A DNA stretch of 64,000 nt from Pseudomonas tohonis (GCF_012767755.2 NZ_AP023189.1:3908001-3972000), one strand, 5' to 3'. Counted from the first letter of the stretch, positions 52,442 to 61,594 are shown. The notes: generated by a model from the sequence alone, not told the origin. Numbers and translations: made by a program.

Positions 52442-53887
52442 ATGAAACCAGCCCGCATCCGCGCCGACGTCCTGGCCGGCCTGACGACGTCCTTCGCCCT
52501 GGTGCCCGAGTGCATCGCCTTCGCCCTGGTGGCGCACCTCAACCCGCTGATGGGCCTGTATGGCGCGATCATCATCTGCACGCTGACGGCGCTGTTCGGC
52601 GGCCGGCCGGGCATGGTGTCCGGGGCCGCCGGCTCCATGGCCGTGGTGATCGTCGCGCTGGTGGTGCAGCACGGCGTGCAGTACCTGCTGGCCACGGTGC
52701 TGCTGGGCGGGGTGATCATGATGGCCTTCGGGCTGCTGCGCCTGGGCAAGCTGGTGCGCATGGTGCCGCACCCGGTGATGCTCGGCTTCGTCAATGGCCT
52801 GGCGATCGTCATCGCGCTGGCCCAGCTGGAGCATTTCAAGACGGGCGAGGCCTGGCTGTCGGGCAAGCCGCTGGCGACCATGCTCGGCCTGGTGGCGCTG
52901 ACCATGGCCATCGTCTACCTGCTGCCGCGCCTGACCCGCGCCATACCGCCGGCCCTGGCGGCGATCCTCGGCATCGGCCTGCTGGCCCACTTCACGGGCC
53001 TGTCGACGCGCACCCTCGGCGACATGGCGCACATCGCCGGCGGCCTGCCGACGTTCGCCCTGCCCGAGGTGCCGTGGAACCTGGAGACGCTGCGCATCGT
53101 CGCCCCCTATGCATTGCTGATGGCGATGGTCGGCCTGCTGGAGACGCTGCTGACCCTCAACCTCACCGACGAGATCACCGAGAGCCGCGGCTACCCGGAC
53201 CGCGAGTGCGTTGCACTGGGCGCGGCCAACATGGCCTCGGGCCTGTTCGGCGGCATGGGTGGCTGCGCGATGATCGGCCAGACGGCGATCAACCTCGGCT
53301 CCGGCGGCCGTGGCCGGCTCTCCGGCGTGGTGGCCGGCGGCATGATCCTGCTCTTCGTCCTGTTCCTCTCGCCGCTGATCGAGCGCATCCCGCTGGCCGC
53401 GCTGGTGGGCGTGATGTTCGTGGTGTCGCAGCAGACCTTCGCCTGGGCCTCGCTGCGGGTGCTGCACAAGGTGCCGGTCAACGACATGCTGGTGATCATC
53501 GCGGTGACGGTGATCACCGTGCTCACCGACCTGGCCGCCGCCGTGATGCTTGGCATCGTCATCGCCGCCATCAACTTCGCCTGGCAGCACGCCCGCGAGC
53601 TGTACGCCGACAGCCACCTGGAGGCGGACGGCAGCAAGCGCTACCAGGTTCACGGCACGCTGTTCTTCGCCTCCACCACGCCCTTCCTCAATCAGTTCGA
53701 CCCGGCGGGCGACCCGGCCCAGGTGACCCTGGACTGCCGCCACCTGAGCTTCGTCGATTACTCGGCCATCGCCGCGCTGATGACCCTGCGCGAGCGCTAT
53801 GGCAAAGCCGGCAAGCACCTGCGCGTGGTGCACCTGTCCGAGCGCTGCAAGCAGCTGCTCAAGCGGGCGGGTGTGCAGCACGGGTGA
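52442..53887 (+). CDS. SulP family inorganic anion transporter with STAS domain
   Basis: A 481-residue SulP (SLC26-like) transporter. About 10-12 membrane helices begin with LAGLTTSFALVPECIAFALVAHLNPLMGLYGAII, and the conserved GLTTxxxxVPExIAFA start of SulP is evident. The C-terminal 90 residues form a STAS domain (LDCRHLSFVDYSAIAALMTL). It lacks the extended STAS of sulfate permeases from eukaryotes. Substrate could be sulfate, bicarbonate or another anion. Convergent with the alcohol dehydrogenase gene and ended by a shared terminator. Confidence 0.9.
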   Translation: MKPARIRADVLAGLTTSFALVPECIAFALVAHLNPLMGLYGAIIICTLTALFGGRPGMVSGAAGSMAVVIVALVVQHGVQYLLATVLLGGVIMMAFGLLRLGKLVRMVPHPVMLGFVNGLAIVIALAQLEHFKTGEAWLSGKPLATMLGLVALTMAIVYLLPRLTRAIPPALAAILGIGLLAHFTGLSTRTLGDMAHIAGGLPTFALPEVPWNLETLRIVAPYALLMAMVGLLETLLTLNLTDEITESRGYPDRECVALGAANMASGLFGGMGGCAMIGQTAINLGSGGRGRLSGVVAGGMILLFVLFLSPLIERIPLAALVGVMFVVSQQTFAWASLRVLHKVPVNDMLVIIAVTVITVLTDLAAAVMLGIVIAAINFAWQHARELYADSHLEADGSKRYQVHGTLFFASTTPFLNQFDPAGDPAQVTLDCRHLSFVDYSAIAALMTLRERYGKAGKHLRVVHLSERCKQLLKRAGVQHG

Positions 53888-53889
53888 AC

Positions 53890-53995
53890 CCTTCGCGAGC
53901 AGAGCTCGCTCCTTCGGTGGAAAGGCGTCTGCCGGGAAGTCGGCGTACACCCTTGGCACGGATGTAGGAGCGAGCTCTGCTCGCGAAAGTGACCC
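53890..53995. repeat. REPIN variant (TTCGCGAGCAGAGCTCGCTCC)
   Basis: Inverted pair of a different REP subtype: TCGCGAGCAGAGCTCGCTCC (53896) and GTAGGAGCGAGCTCTGCTCG (53963), about 90 bp overall, between the SulP stop and the terminator. Single copies of this subtype also occur at about 57610 and 57827. Confidence 0.65.
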
Positions 53996-54006
53996 AAAGC
54001 GACATG

Positions 54007-54047
54007 AAAATGCCCGGCCACCGCTGATGCGATGGCCGGGCATTTTT
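54007..54047. terminator. Bidirectional Rho-independent terminator
   Basis: AATGCCCGGCCA (54009-54020) pairs perfectly with TGGCCGGGCATT (54033-54044), with A-run before and T-run after. It lies between convergent SulP and alcohol dehydrogenase genes and serves both. Confidence 0.9.
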
Positions 54048-54084
54048 CTGTGCCTGGGCCTTGCGGCTCAGGCTGGTGCGTCGA

Positions 54085-55137
54085 TCAACCCGCCTCGGAC
54101 AGCGAGGCCATGTCGATCACGAAGCGGTAGCGCACATCGGATTTCTCCATGCGCTCGAAGGCTTCGTTGATCTGGTCCATGCGGATCATTTCGCAGTCCG
54201 GGAGGATGTTCTTGCGGGCGCAGAAGTCGAGCATCTCCTGGGTCTCGGCGATGCCGCCGATGGGCGAGCCGGCGAGGCGGCGGCGACCGAGGACGAAGGG
54301 GATGGTCAGCTGTTCGTCGATGGGGCCGATCTGCCCGACTATCACCAGGGTGCCGTCGATGTCCAGCAGCGCCATGTAGGGCGAGACGTCATGGCGCGAG
54401 GGCACGGTGTCGATGATCAGGTCGAAGCTGGACTGGGCGGCGCTCATGGCCTTCCTGTCGGTGGACACCAGCAGGCGGTCGGCGCCCAGGGCCCTGGCAT
54501 CGTCGGCCTTGTCGGCGCTGCGGCTGAGCACGGTGACTTCGGCACCGAGGCCGACGGCGAGCTTGACCGCCATGTGGCCGAGGCCGCCGAGGCCGATCAC
54601 GCCCACGCGGCTGCCGGGGCCGACGTTCCAGGTGCGCAGCGGCGAGTAGCTGGTGATGCCGGCGCACAGCAGCGGCGCCGCCTTGGCCAGGTCGAGGCCT
54701 TCCGGCACGCGCAGGACGAACTCCTCGCGCACCACCAGGTGCTTGGAATAGCCGCCGAAGGTGACTTCCTTGGTGATGCGGTCACGGCTGTTGTAGGTCT
54801 GGGTGTTGCGCTCGCGGCACAGCTGCTCCTCGCCCTTGCGGCACTGGTCGCACTGCATGCAGGAATCCACCATGCAGCCCACCGCCACGTTGTCGCCGAC
54901 CTTGTAGCGCGTCACCGCCGGGCCGACCTCGATCACCCGGCCGATGATCTCGTGGCCGGGGACGATGGGGTACAGGCTGAAGCCCCAGTCGTTGCGTGCC
55001 TGGTGCAGGTCGGAGTGGCAGACGCCGCAGTAGAGGATTTCCATCGCCACGTCGTTGGGGCGCAGTTCGCGGCGCTCGAACTTGAAGGGTGCGAGCGGTG
55101 CAGCGGCGGTCTGCGCGGCATAACCGATTGTGAACAT
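54085..55137 (-). CDS. NAD(P)-dependent zinc alcohol dehydrogenase (cinnamyl/YahK type)
   Basis: A 350-residue zinc medium-chain dehydrogenase of the cinnamyl alcohol dehydrogenase/YahK group. Catalytic zinc: YCGVCHSDLHQARND (Cys near 38) and VPGHEIIGRVIEVG (His near 62). Structural zinc: four Cys in SCMQCDQCRKGEEQLC. Coenzyme loop: VGVIGLGGLGHMAVKLA. Usually NADPH-dependent aldehyde reduction. A small ORF carrying an aldo/keto-reductase-like N-terminus lies just upstream (55162-55284), so the two may share a transcript. Confidence 0.92.
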   Translation of the reverse strand: MFTIGYAAQTAAAPLAPFKFERRELRPNDVAMEILYCGVCHSDLHQARNDWGFSLYPIVPGHEIIGRVIEVGPAVTRYKVGDNVAVGCMVDSCMQCDQCRKGEEQLCRERNTQTYNSRDRITKEVTFGGYSKHLVVREEFVLRVPEGLDLAKAAPLLCAGITSYSPLRTWNVGPGSRVGVIGLGGLGHMAVKLAVGLGAEVTVLSRSADKADDARALGADRLLVSTDRKAMSAAQSSFDLIIDTVPSRHDVSPYMALLDIDGTLVIVGQIGPIDEQLTIPFVLGRRRLAGSPIGGIAETQEMLDFCARKNILPDCEMIRMDQINEAFERMEKSDVRYRFVIDMASLSEAG

Positions 55138-55161
55138 GAGCAGTACTCCAGGGGTTGAGGA

Positions 55162-55284
55162 TCAGCCGACGCGTCGGCCTTCGATGGGATAGGCGGGATC
55201 GGAATAGCCGGGGGTCGAGGCGTGCCCGGTGGCCACCAGGCTTGAGACGTTGAGGGCGCTGCGCCCCAGGTTGCGGTAATCCAT
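55162..55284 (-). pseudogene. Aldo/keto reductase N-terminal remnant (40 residues)
   Basis: Open frame starting MDYRNLGRSALNVSSLV, closely resembling the conserved start of aldo/keto reductases (MxYRNLGRSGLxVSxL). It then diverges into unrelated ATGHASTPGYSDPAYPIEG and stops. A GGAGA site precedes the ATG. It most likely represents the surviving 5' end of a deleted AKR gene, though it could be a translated leader peptide for the alcohol dehydrogenase downstream (25-bp gap). Confidence 0.45.
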
Positions 55285-55299
55285 GGGAGTCTCCATCCG

Positions 55300-55828
55300 G
55301 ACCAGGCTGGAAAGGGTAGATCAGCGGAGGGTGCGATCAATGCGATGGGGCCCTGAATCAGGCCAGGAGCGAAGATTAAGCGTCGTCGGGGCCTGTCCGG
55401 TAGTCGACTACTCCGGCGTGATTGCCCATTCCTGCTATTCGTCGAAAGCCCTGTAAGGTGCATTCCAGAGCGCTCCCCGCCTTGCCTGATACTGCAAGGG
55501 ACACCCTGGGCATTCGCCGTGTCGATGATGGGGCATCAGCCCCGGCCGGGTATCCGCTGCAATCTGGCGCGGCGCTGCCCCAGGCACCTAGGGTGGAGCC
55601 GATCCGCCCTGCCCCGCCAGGCAGCGAAAAACCTGGTCATGCGGTTAGCTTGTGCGGCGCCCTGCCGCATGCCGGAACGCCGATCCACAATCGGAAATCC
55701 GCCGTTTATATGGGCCGTATACCGGACACTTATTGCACGCCAAGAGGCACTTGTGCAATTGCCCGATACTGCACTCTTTGAACTTCCAGACGCAGGCAAT
55801 CACAATTTGGACTGTATAAATCGCGAAC
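55300..55828. other. Intergenic region, no convincing gene
   Basis: No family-supported frame. The part before 55640 has typical G+C; from about 55690 it becomes AT-richer and leads into the small-RNA candidate at 55829-55965. Possible weak ORFs here lack ribosome sites and codon bias. Confidence 0.4.
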
Positions 55829-55965
55829 AAAAAAAAGCCGCTTCAAGAGAAGCGGCAAATAAACCAAAGGATGATGAACTGGAGCAAGGCGCCACTCCGA
55901 CAACCTGCTGGAGCTGCGCCCTGGGGAATTCATCGGCGCCAGAATACTCGCCGCGTACAATCGCA
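55829..55965 (-). ncRNA. Candidate Fur-regulated small RNA (PrrF-like)
   Basis: About 135-nt transcript predicted on the minus strand. It ends in a near-ideal Rho-independent terminator: GCCGCTTC-TCTT-GAAGCGGC followed by eight Ts (55856 to 55829). Upstream is a strong Fur box (55981-55995) overlapping an AT-rich promoter. No good ORF is inside. A terminator with no upstream gene on its strand and a Fur site in promoter position fits an iron-starvation sRNA such as PrrF. Family identity is inferred, not verified. Confidence 0.5.
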
Positions 55966-55980
55966 AATTATTAATTTCAT

Positions 55981-55995
55981 TGATAATAATCATCA
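55981..55995. promoter_or_regulatory. Fur box
   Basis: TGATAAT-A-ATCATCA matches the 7-1-7 Fur consensus TGATAAT-N-ATTATCA at 13 of 14 arm positions. Located upstream of the small-RNA candidate (minus) and about 200 bp before the porin gene (plus); either or both could be iron-regulated. Confidence 0.65.
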
Positions 55996-56191
55996 GCTCC
56001 AACAGTTACGAATTGCTTGCGCGCGCGTGTTAACTGTCGCCCGGCTACCTGTTCCGCGAACATTCAAATTCATAATGAGTTCGCACGGTCGTCAGCGGGA
56101 AACTACAGTTCCCGCACGGACGTCAATGGACCAAGTGGTTTCTTCCTGCCGACTCCAAGCACTCCAAAAAAACCAATATCTGGGAGCATCC

Positions 56192-57448
56192 ATGCATAAC
56201 CGAAACTATATAGCCGCCGCCTGCACGCTGCTGTCCCTGGGTATCGCCCAGGCCCATGCCAGCGAGCAATCCGACGCCAAGGGCTTCGTCGAGGACGCCA
56301 GCCTGAAGGTCCTGCTGCGCAACGCCTATTTCAACCGTGACTACAAGGACAAGACCAACGACGCCAAGGTCTGGGGCCAGGGCTTCATCGGTACCTTCGA
56401 GTCCGGCTTCACCCAGGGCACCGTCGGCTTCGGCGTGGACGCCTACGGCCTGCTGGGCATCAAGCTCGACAGCGGCCGTGGTCGCAACTACAGCGCCTTC
56501 TTCGACACCGACAGCGACGGCCACCCGGTGGATGACCTCTCCGAGGCCGGTGGCGTGATCAAGCTGCGCGTCTCCAACACCGTGATCAAATACGGCAACC
56601 AGTTCCCATCCCTGCCCGTGCTCGCCTATGACGACAGCCGCCTGCTGCCGCAGGCCTTCACCGGCACCCTGGTGACCAGCAAGGAAATCGAAGGCCTGGA
56701 ACTGAACGTCGGCCGCTTCACCGCCGACAGCCCCATGGGCGACCCGGCGCGCGACCCCAATCGCCTGAAGAGCATCGACGTGATCGGCGGCAGCTACGTG
56801 GTCAACGACGCGCTGTCGGTGGCCCTGTACCACTCCGATGTCGAAGACACCTTCAAGAAGTACTACGGCAACGTGAACTACACGATTCCGTTCAACGCGG
56901 AACAGGCCCTGAACGTCGACTTCAACATCTATCGCACCGACTACGACGACAACTCCGATGCCGCGCTGGACTTCGGCGGTGACGGCGACAACGACAAGAA
57001 CACCCTGTGGAGCCTGGCCGCCAAGTACAGCGTCGGCGCCCACGCGTTCATCATCGCCCACCAGCGCAACACCGGTGATGCCGGCTACGCGTACGACTAC
57101 GGCGACGGCGGCAGCACCATCTACGTGGCCAACTCCTACTACTCCGACTTCAACCTGAAGAACGAGCGCTCCTGGCAGGCGAGCTACGAGCTGGACTTCG
57201 CCACCTACGGCGTGCCCGGCCTGAGCTACAAGGTTGCCTACGTGCGCGGCAGCAACATCGAGGCCGGCGGCGAGAGCGACGGCACCGAGCGCGAGCTGTT
57301 CAACCAGTTCAAGTACGTGGTGCAGGACGGTCCGGCCAAGGACCTGTCGTTCAAGCTGCGCAACTCCATCTACCGTGCCGACAACAACGTGGGCCCGGAC
57401 CTGAACGAAGTCCGCGCCTTCGTCGAGTACCCGATCAGCATCCTCTGA
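56192..57448 (+). CDS. OprD-family outer-membrane porin
   Basis: A 418-residue porin precursor with signal peptide MHNRNYIAAACTLLSLGIAQAHA. Mature sequence shows OprD-family marks: GFVEDASLKVLLRNAYFNRDYKD, GFGVDAYGLLGIKLDSGRG, NTVIKYGNQFPSLPVLAYDDSRLLPQAFTG and a terminal RAFVEYPISIL. GGGAG is 8 bp before ATG 56192. OprD paralogues import amino acids, peptides or carboxylates; the substrate of this one is unknown. Upstream 200 bp is AT-rich and contains a Fur box. Confidence 0.92.
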   Translation: MHNRNYIAAACTLLSLGIAQAHASEQSDAKGFVEDASLKVLLRNAYFNRDYKDKTNDAKVWGQGFIGTFESGFTQGTVGFGVDAYGLLGIKLDSGRGRNYSAFFDTDSDGHPVDDLSEAGGVIKLRVSNTVIKYGNQFPSLPVLAYDDSRLLPQAFTGTLVTSKEIEGLELNVGRFTADSPMGDPARDPNRLKSIDVIGGSYVVNDALSVALYHSDVEDTFKKYYGNVNYTIPFNAEQALNVDFNIYRTDYDDNSDAALDFGGDGDNDKNTLWSLAAKYSVGAHAFIIAHQRNTGDAGYAYDYGDGGSTIYVANSYYSDFNLKNERSWQASYELDFATYGVPGLSYKVAYVRGSNIEAGGESDGTERELFNQFKYVVQDGPAKDLSFKLRNSIYRADNNVGPDLNEVRAFVEYPISIL

Positions 57449-57499
57449 TCGCCAGCACGCGCGCCGGGCAACCCGGCGCGCGCCCCCTCGCCCAGGCAT

Positions 57500-58235
57500 T
57501 CCCTGCAGGAGCGGCTTCAGCCGCGAAAGACCTGCCGCCGGCACAAGGCTGCGAGTGGCCTGGTACCCCATCGCGAATGAATTCGCTCCCACAGATTCCA
57601 GCAAGCGCTTCGCGAGCAGAGTTCGCCCCTACGGGGCGTGCCTTGGCGCCGTGCCGCAGGTGGGCGCCGAGCGCAGCGAGGCCCAACGCAGCGATGTCCG
57701 GCCGTGGCAGGTGCTCCTTGTGGGAGCGGCTTCAGTCGCGAAAGACCCGTCGCCAGCATAAGGCTGCGAGTGGCCGGACATTCCCTCGCGAATGAATTCG
57801 CTCCCACAGATTCCAGCAAGCGCTTCGCGAGCAGAGCTCGCTCCTACGGGGCGTGCCTTGGCGCCGTGCCGCAGGTTGGCGCCGAGCGCAGCGAGGCCCA
57901 ACGCAGCGATGTCCGGCCATGGCAGGTGCTCCTTGTGGGAGCGGCTTCAGCCGCGAAAGAACTGCAGCCGGCACAGGGCCTCCAGTGGCCGGATATTCCA
58001 TCGCGAATGAATTCGCTCCCACGAGATGGGCAGGGACCTGTAGGGGCGACTGTAGGGGCGACTTCAGTCGCCAAGCAGGCCGCAGGACTGCCCCAGCTCC
58101 GAGTATCCATGCGACTCCGCTGGTGGATGAAAAGAGCGCCATCCACCCTACACACCGGTTGGTACCGTGGGTTCGAATTGGGCACGGCGCCGTAGGTTGG
58201 CGCCGAGCGCAGCGAGGCTTAACGCAGCGATGTAG
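57500..58235. repeat. Second REPIN array (three units) plus other hairpin repeats
   Basis: Three units of about 215 bp (starts about 57506, 57719, 57934). Each has a REPIN (GGAGCGGCTTCAGCCGCGAA ... CGAATGAATTCGCTCCCAC). The first two continue with a TTCGCGAGCAGAG subtype REP and a GCCGAGCGCAGCGAGGCCCA hairpin. After the third REPIN come GTAGGGGCGACTTCAGTCGC (58046), a GGTGGATGAAAAGAGCGCCA hairpin (58120) and a further GTTGGCGCCGAGCGCAGCGA (58196). Same building blocks as the 35-36 kb array with a different linker. Confidence 0.88.
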
Positions 58236-58249
58236 CGACCGCCTGAGCC

Positions 58250-59482
58250 TCAGCAGAGCGTCATGGCCGCCAGGCAGGCACGGTTGCGGCCTTCCTGCTT
58301 GGCCCGGTAGAGCAGCTGGTCGCAACGCGCGAGCAGGTCCTGCGCCTTGCCCAGGCCCGCGCCGCTGGAGAGCGAGGCGCCCAAGCTGATGGTGTGGTGG
58401 CGCACGCCATCCGGGCGGTTGAGGTGCTCCATGTCCAGCCCCGCCACCTGCACCCGCAGGCGCTCGGTGATGGTTTCCAGCTCGGCCTGGCTGCTGACCT
58501 GCAGCAGGACGACGAACTCCTCCCCGCCGTAGCGGAAGACCTTCGCCTGGCCGTCGCGCAGGGTGTGCACCAGGCTGTCGACGACCTCGCGCAGGCAGCG
58601 GTCGCCGGCCAGGTGGCCGTAGTGGTCGTTGTACGGCTTGAAGTAGTCGATGTCCGCCAGCAGCAGCGCGAAGGGCCGGCCGTGCAGGCTCATCTGCTGC
58701 CAGTACTCCTCCAGCACCTGGTCGAAGGCGCGGCGGTTGCCGACCCCGGTGAGCGCATCGGTGCTCGCCAGCTCGTGCAGGCGGCCATTGAGCGTGGCCA
58801 GTTCGGCGCGTTGGCGGCGCGCTTCCTCGTCGGCGAGAAACGCCTGGCGCACGCCACGGATGGTGGTCCAGCTGATGAACAGGCTGAAGATCGCCACCGG
58901 CAGGTAGACCAGGGTGAAGATCAGCAGCGCCTTGGCATCGCCCGGGTGGATCAGCGCGACGTTGTAGAGGATCACCCCGGAGATCACCAGCGAGCAGGCC
59001 AGGATGCCCTTGAACGAATAGCGCACCCCCAGGTTGCCCAGCACGATGAACACCACCGAGGCATAGAGGAAGGTCGCGACGTCGGGCGAATCACTGCGCT
59101 TGAGCAGCTCGAACCAGGCGACGGTGGAAACGATGTCGTGCAGTGGCATGAGCATGTCCATCAGCAGCACGCTGCGGCTGTAGCGGAACACCAGGAAGAT
59201 GTTCAGCAGCCCGAGCAGGCTGAGCAGGCCGCGGGTGACCAGCGACTCCATGGCCATGTCCGGGATCAGCAGCGCGTCGGCCAGCACGTAGGAGTCGTAG
59301 GCGATCATCGCGATGAAGTTGATCGCCAGCAGAAAGCCCCGGTAGTGCGTGAGCACAAAAGCCTTGTAGGCCGGCTCGAGCACGGCGGGGATGCGCCCGC
59401 GCAGGGGCCGGATCGGGACTGTCGGGGTCGCGGGAAGTGTCATGGGGCACTGAGCCTGGGCTGACGCCGGGACGGCGGTCAT
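58250..59482 (-). CDS. Membrane-bound diguanylate cyclase (GGDEF)
   Basis: Up to 410 residues. Six or so hydrophobic helices occupy about 45-215 (HYRGFLLAINFIAMIAYDSYVL, LLSLLGLLNIFLVF, FLYASVVFIVLGNLGV, ILACSLVISGVILYNVALI, ALLIFTLVYLPVAIFSLFISW), followed by a short coil and a GGDEF domain (DALTGVGNRRAFDQVLEEYW, DIDYFKPYNDHYGHLAGD, YGGEEFVVLL). The active site is GGEEF, a functional variant. The RxxD inhibitory site is absent. Start may instead be the ATG at 59443. Probably makes cyclic-di-GMP. Confidence 0.9.
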   Translation of the reverse strand: MTAVPASAQAQCPMTLPATPTVPIRPLRGRIPAVLEPAYKAFVLTHYRGFLLAINFIAMIAYDSYVLADALLIPDMAMESLVTRGLLSLLGLLNIFLVFRYSRSVLLMDMLMPLHDIVSTVAWFELLKRSDSPDVATFLYASVVFIVLGNLGVRYSFKGILACSLVISGVILYNVALIHPGDAKALLIFTLVYLPVAIFSLFISWTTIRGVRQAFLADEEARRQRAELATLNGRLHELASTDALTGVGNRRAFDQVLEEYWQQMSLHGRPFALLLADIDYFKPYNDHYGHLAGDRCLREVVDSLVHTLRDGQAKVFRYGGEEFVVLLQVSSQAELETITERLRVQVAGLDMEHLNRPDGVRHHTISLGASLSSGAGLGKAQDLLARCDQLLYRAKQEGRNRACLAAMTLC

Positions 59483-59563
59483 GGCAGTTGGCCAGTCTAG
59501 GGAGGCGCAGGACCGCCGTCTACTGGGGCGAGAATCGTTCCGCCCATGCCCGCACCCCGCCCC

Positions 59564-60667
59564 TTATTCCAGCAAGGACAGCACCACCCCCACCTGCGGC
59601 TCCAGCTGGCCCCGCAAGGCCGCCAGGTAACGCTCGCGCACCACCGGGGCGCCGTGGCCGTACTCGAAGATCAGCCACGAGCGGGCGAAGCCGTTGAAGG
59701 CCTGCCAGCGCTCGGCGAGCGTGCGGGCGAATGCCGCCGCCCCCCACAGCTGGTGCAGGCGCTTGCCCTCGTTGGGGGCGAAGAAGAACACCGGCTTCGG
59801 CCCCGGCAGCCCACCCGGCAGCGCCTGGCGCTGGTCCCAGTGGGAGGCACCGACCTGGCAGCTGTAGCGCAGCCCCGCCTGCAGGTGAGTGTGCAGGCGA
59901 GCGAGCAACGGGCTGTTGCCCGCCAGGTCGATCACCATCGACGGCACCTCGCCGGGCAGCGACTCCACCTCGCCGTACTCCAGCACCCGGTCATAGCAGC
60001 CCAGCCCGGCGGCGAAGGCGCGGTTGGCCGTCGAGGACAGGCCGATCACCTCGTAGTCCTGGCCCCGCTCGGCACGGTGCCGGCTGAGCAGGTAGGCCAG
60101 GCTGATGGCGGTCTTCGACGAGGCGCTGGTGATGATCACCTGCTTCGCCCCGAAGGCCTGGTTGCCGGCGACGAACTCGTCGAGCAGGAAGGCCGTGGTG
60201 AACAGTGGCCGCAGGAGCATCTGCGGGGCCTCGCTGTCGTCGCTGTAGAGCGGGTCGGTGGCGCAGTTCAGGTAGTGGTTGTAGATGGCCGGCAGGCCCT
60301 GGCGATGGGCGATGACATCGGTGAAACCCTGGGCATCGACCCGCCCCGGCTCCATCACCACATGGCTGGCCATGGGGTAGTAGCCGTAGAAGCGCTCGCC
60401 TTGGGCGACGCCTTCGCAGCGCGATCGCAGCACCACCGCGAAACCCCAGACCGGGATCAGCCCCTGGCCTTCCACCGTCGGGAAGAAGCGCCAGTAACCC
60501 ATGGCATCGCCCAGCGCCGCATAGCTGACGTTGTTGGCGGTGAAGGCGAAGCGCTCGACGCCCAGCAGCACCTGCCCCGCGTCCAGCTCGACGGCCAGTT
60601 CGCGGCGGTGGGACTGGCAATCATCCAGCTGCGTGCGGTTGATCCGCAGTTCCTGATAGGTGCTCAT
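59564..60667 (-). CDS. DUF2855 family protein
   Basis: A 367-residue protein of the DUF2855 family: ELAVELDAGQVLLGVERFAFTANNVSYAALGDAMGYWRFFP and QVIITSASSKTAISLAYLL (a dinucleotide-binding-like helix-strand) with EVIGLSSTANRAFAAGLGCYDRVLEYG are characteristic. The layout recalls a quinone-oxidoreductase-like MDR fold. No enzyme activity is established. Single gene, divergent from the amidohydrolase gene with about 195 bp between. Confidence 0.85.
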   Translation of the reverse strand: MSTYQELRINRTQLDDCQSHRRELAVELDAGQVLLGVERFAFTANNVSYAALGDAMGYWRFFPTVEGQGLIPVWGFAVVLRSRCEGVAQGERFYGYYPMASHVVMEPGRVDAQGFTDVIAHRQGLPAIYNHYLNCATDPLYSDDSEAPQMLLRPLFTTAFLLDEFVAGNQAFGAKQVIITSASSKTAISLAYLLSRHRAERGQDYEVIGLSSTANRAFAAGLGCYDRVLEYGEVESLPGEVPSMVIDLAGNSPLLARLHTHLQAGLRYSCQVGASHWDQRQALPGGLPGPKPVFFFAPNEGKRLHQLWGAAAFARTLAERWQAFNGFARSWLIFEYGHGAPVVRERYLAALRGQLEPQVGVVLSLLE

Positions 60668-60862
60668 GGGCGGTTCCTCGTGGGGGTGGGCGGCCAGCGG
60701 ATGGCCAGTCTAGAAAGGCCCCCGGAGCGCGTCCAGCCGCTGCCGCTGATCAATCAGCCGCTGAATGACGAGCACGCGAGGCGGCCGCATGTCCATGGAA
60801 AAACCCTGGTGGCGGCCACGGCCAGCCTCTAGCATGGCGCCTTCATCCGCAGGAGCACTCCC

Positions 60863-61594
60863 ATGAAGCTTTGCGCCGTTCAACTCTCGTCGATCACGGG
60901 CGACATCGAAGGGAACATCGGCAGGCATGCCGCCTTCATCCGCCAGGCGGTGGCACAGGGCGCGGCGTTGATCGTGTTTCCCGAACTCTCGCTGACCGGC
61001 TACGCCCCGTCCCTGGCGCGGGAGCTGGCGACCACGCCCGATGACCCGCGCCTGGCTGCTCTGCAACGGCTCAGCGACGAGCACGACCTGGTCATCTGCG
61101 CGGGGCTGCCGGTCACCGGGGCGCCACTGCCGCGCATCGGCATGGTGATTTTCCGGCCCCGGCAGTCGCGCAGCCTCTACTGCAAGCAGCGCCTGCACGC
61201 CGACGAGTTGCCCTGGTTCGGCCCCGGCGACGGCCAGGCGCTGATCCACCTGGGCGAGCACCGCCTGGCGCCGGCCATCTGCTACGAATCCATGCTCCCC
61301 GAGCACGCCGACGAGGCCGTCGCGGTGGGCGCCGACTGCTACCTGGTCAGCGTCGCCAAGTCCGCTGCCGGCATCGCCGCCGGGCAGCGGCACTACCCCG
61401 AAGTGGCTCGCCGCCACGCCATGCCGGTGCTGATGAGCAACTGCATCGGCCCGGTGGAGGACTTCCTCACCGCCGGCCAATCCGCCGCCTGGAACCGCCA
61501 GGGCGAGTGCCTGGGCACCCTCGTCGATGGGCAGGAAGGCCTGGTGCTGCTGGAGCTGGAAAGCGAACGCGTCGAGCTCGTTACCGGCCCCTGA
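60863..61594 (+). CDS. Carbon-nitrogen hydrolase (nitrilase superfamily)
   Basis: A 243-residue C-N hydrolase. The Glu-Lys-Cys triad is visible: FPELSLTGY (Glu near 42), YCKQRL (Lys near 109) and AICYESMLPE (Cys near 143). Short single-domain length resembles omega-amidase or formamidase-like members. Preceded by AGGAGCA. Substrate unknown; likely cytosolic amide or nitrile hydrolysis. Probably monocistronic. Confidence 0.9.
   Translation: MKLCAVQLSSITGDIEGNIGRHAAFIRQAVAQGAALIVFPELSLTGYAPSLARELATTPDDPRLAALQRLSDEHDLVICAGLPVTGAPLPRIGMVIFRPRQSRSLYCKQRLHADELPWFGPGDGQALIHLGEHRLAPAICYESMLPEHADEAVAVGADCYLVSVAKSAAGIAAGQRHYPEVARRHAMPVLMSNCIGPVEDFLTAGQSAAWNRQGECLGTLVDGQEGLVLLELESERVELVTGP

Noticed and set aside
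55519..55974. 151-codon frame before the porin
   Set aside because: No ribosome site, poor codon bias, overlaps the terminator and Fur box of the small-RNA candidate.
57555..58389. Open frames across the second repeat array
   Set aside because: Same repeat-derived peptides as in the first array; not genes.
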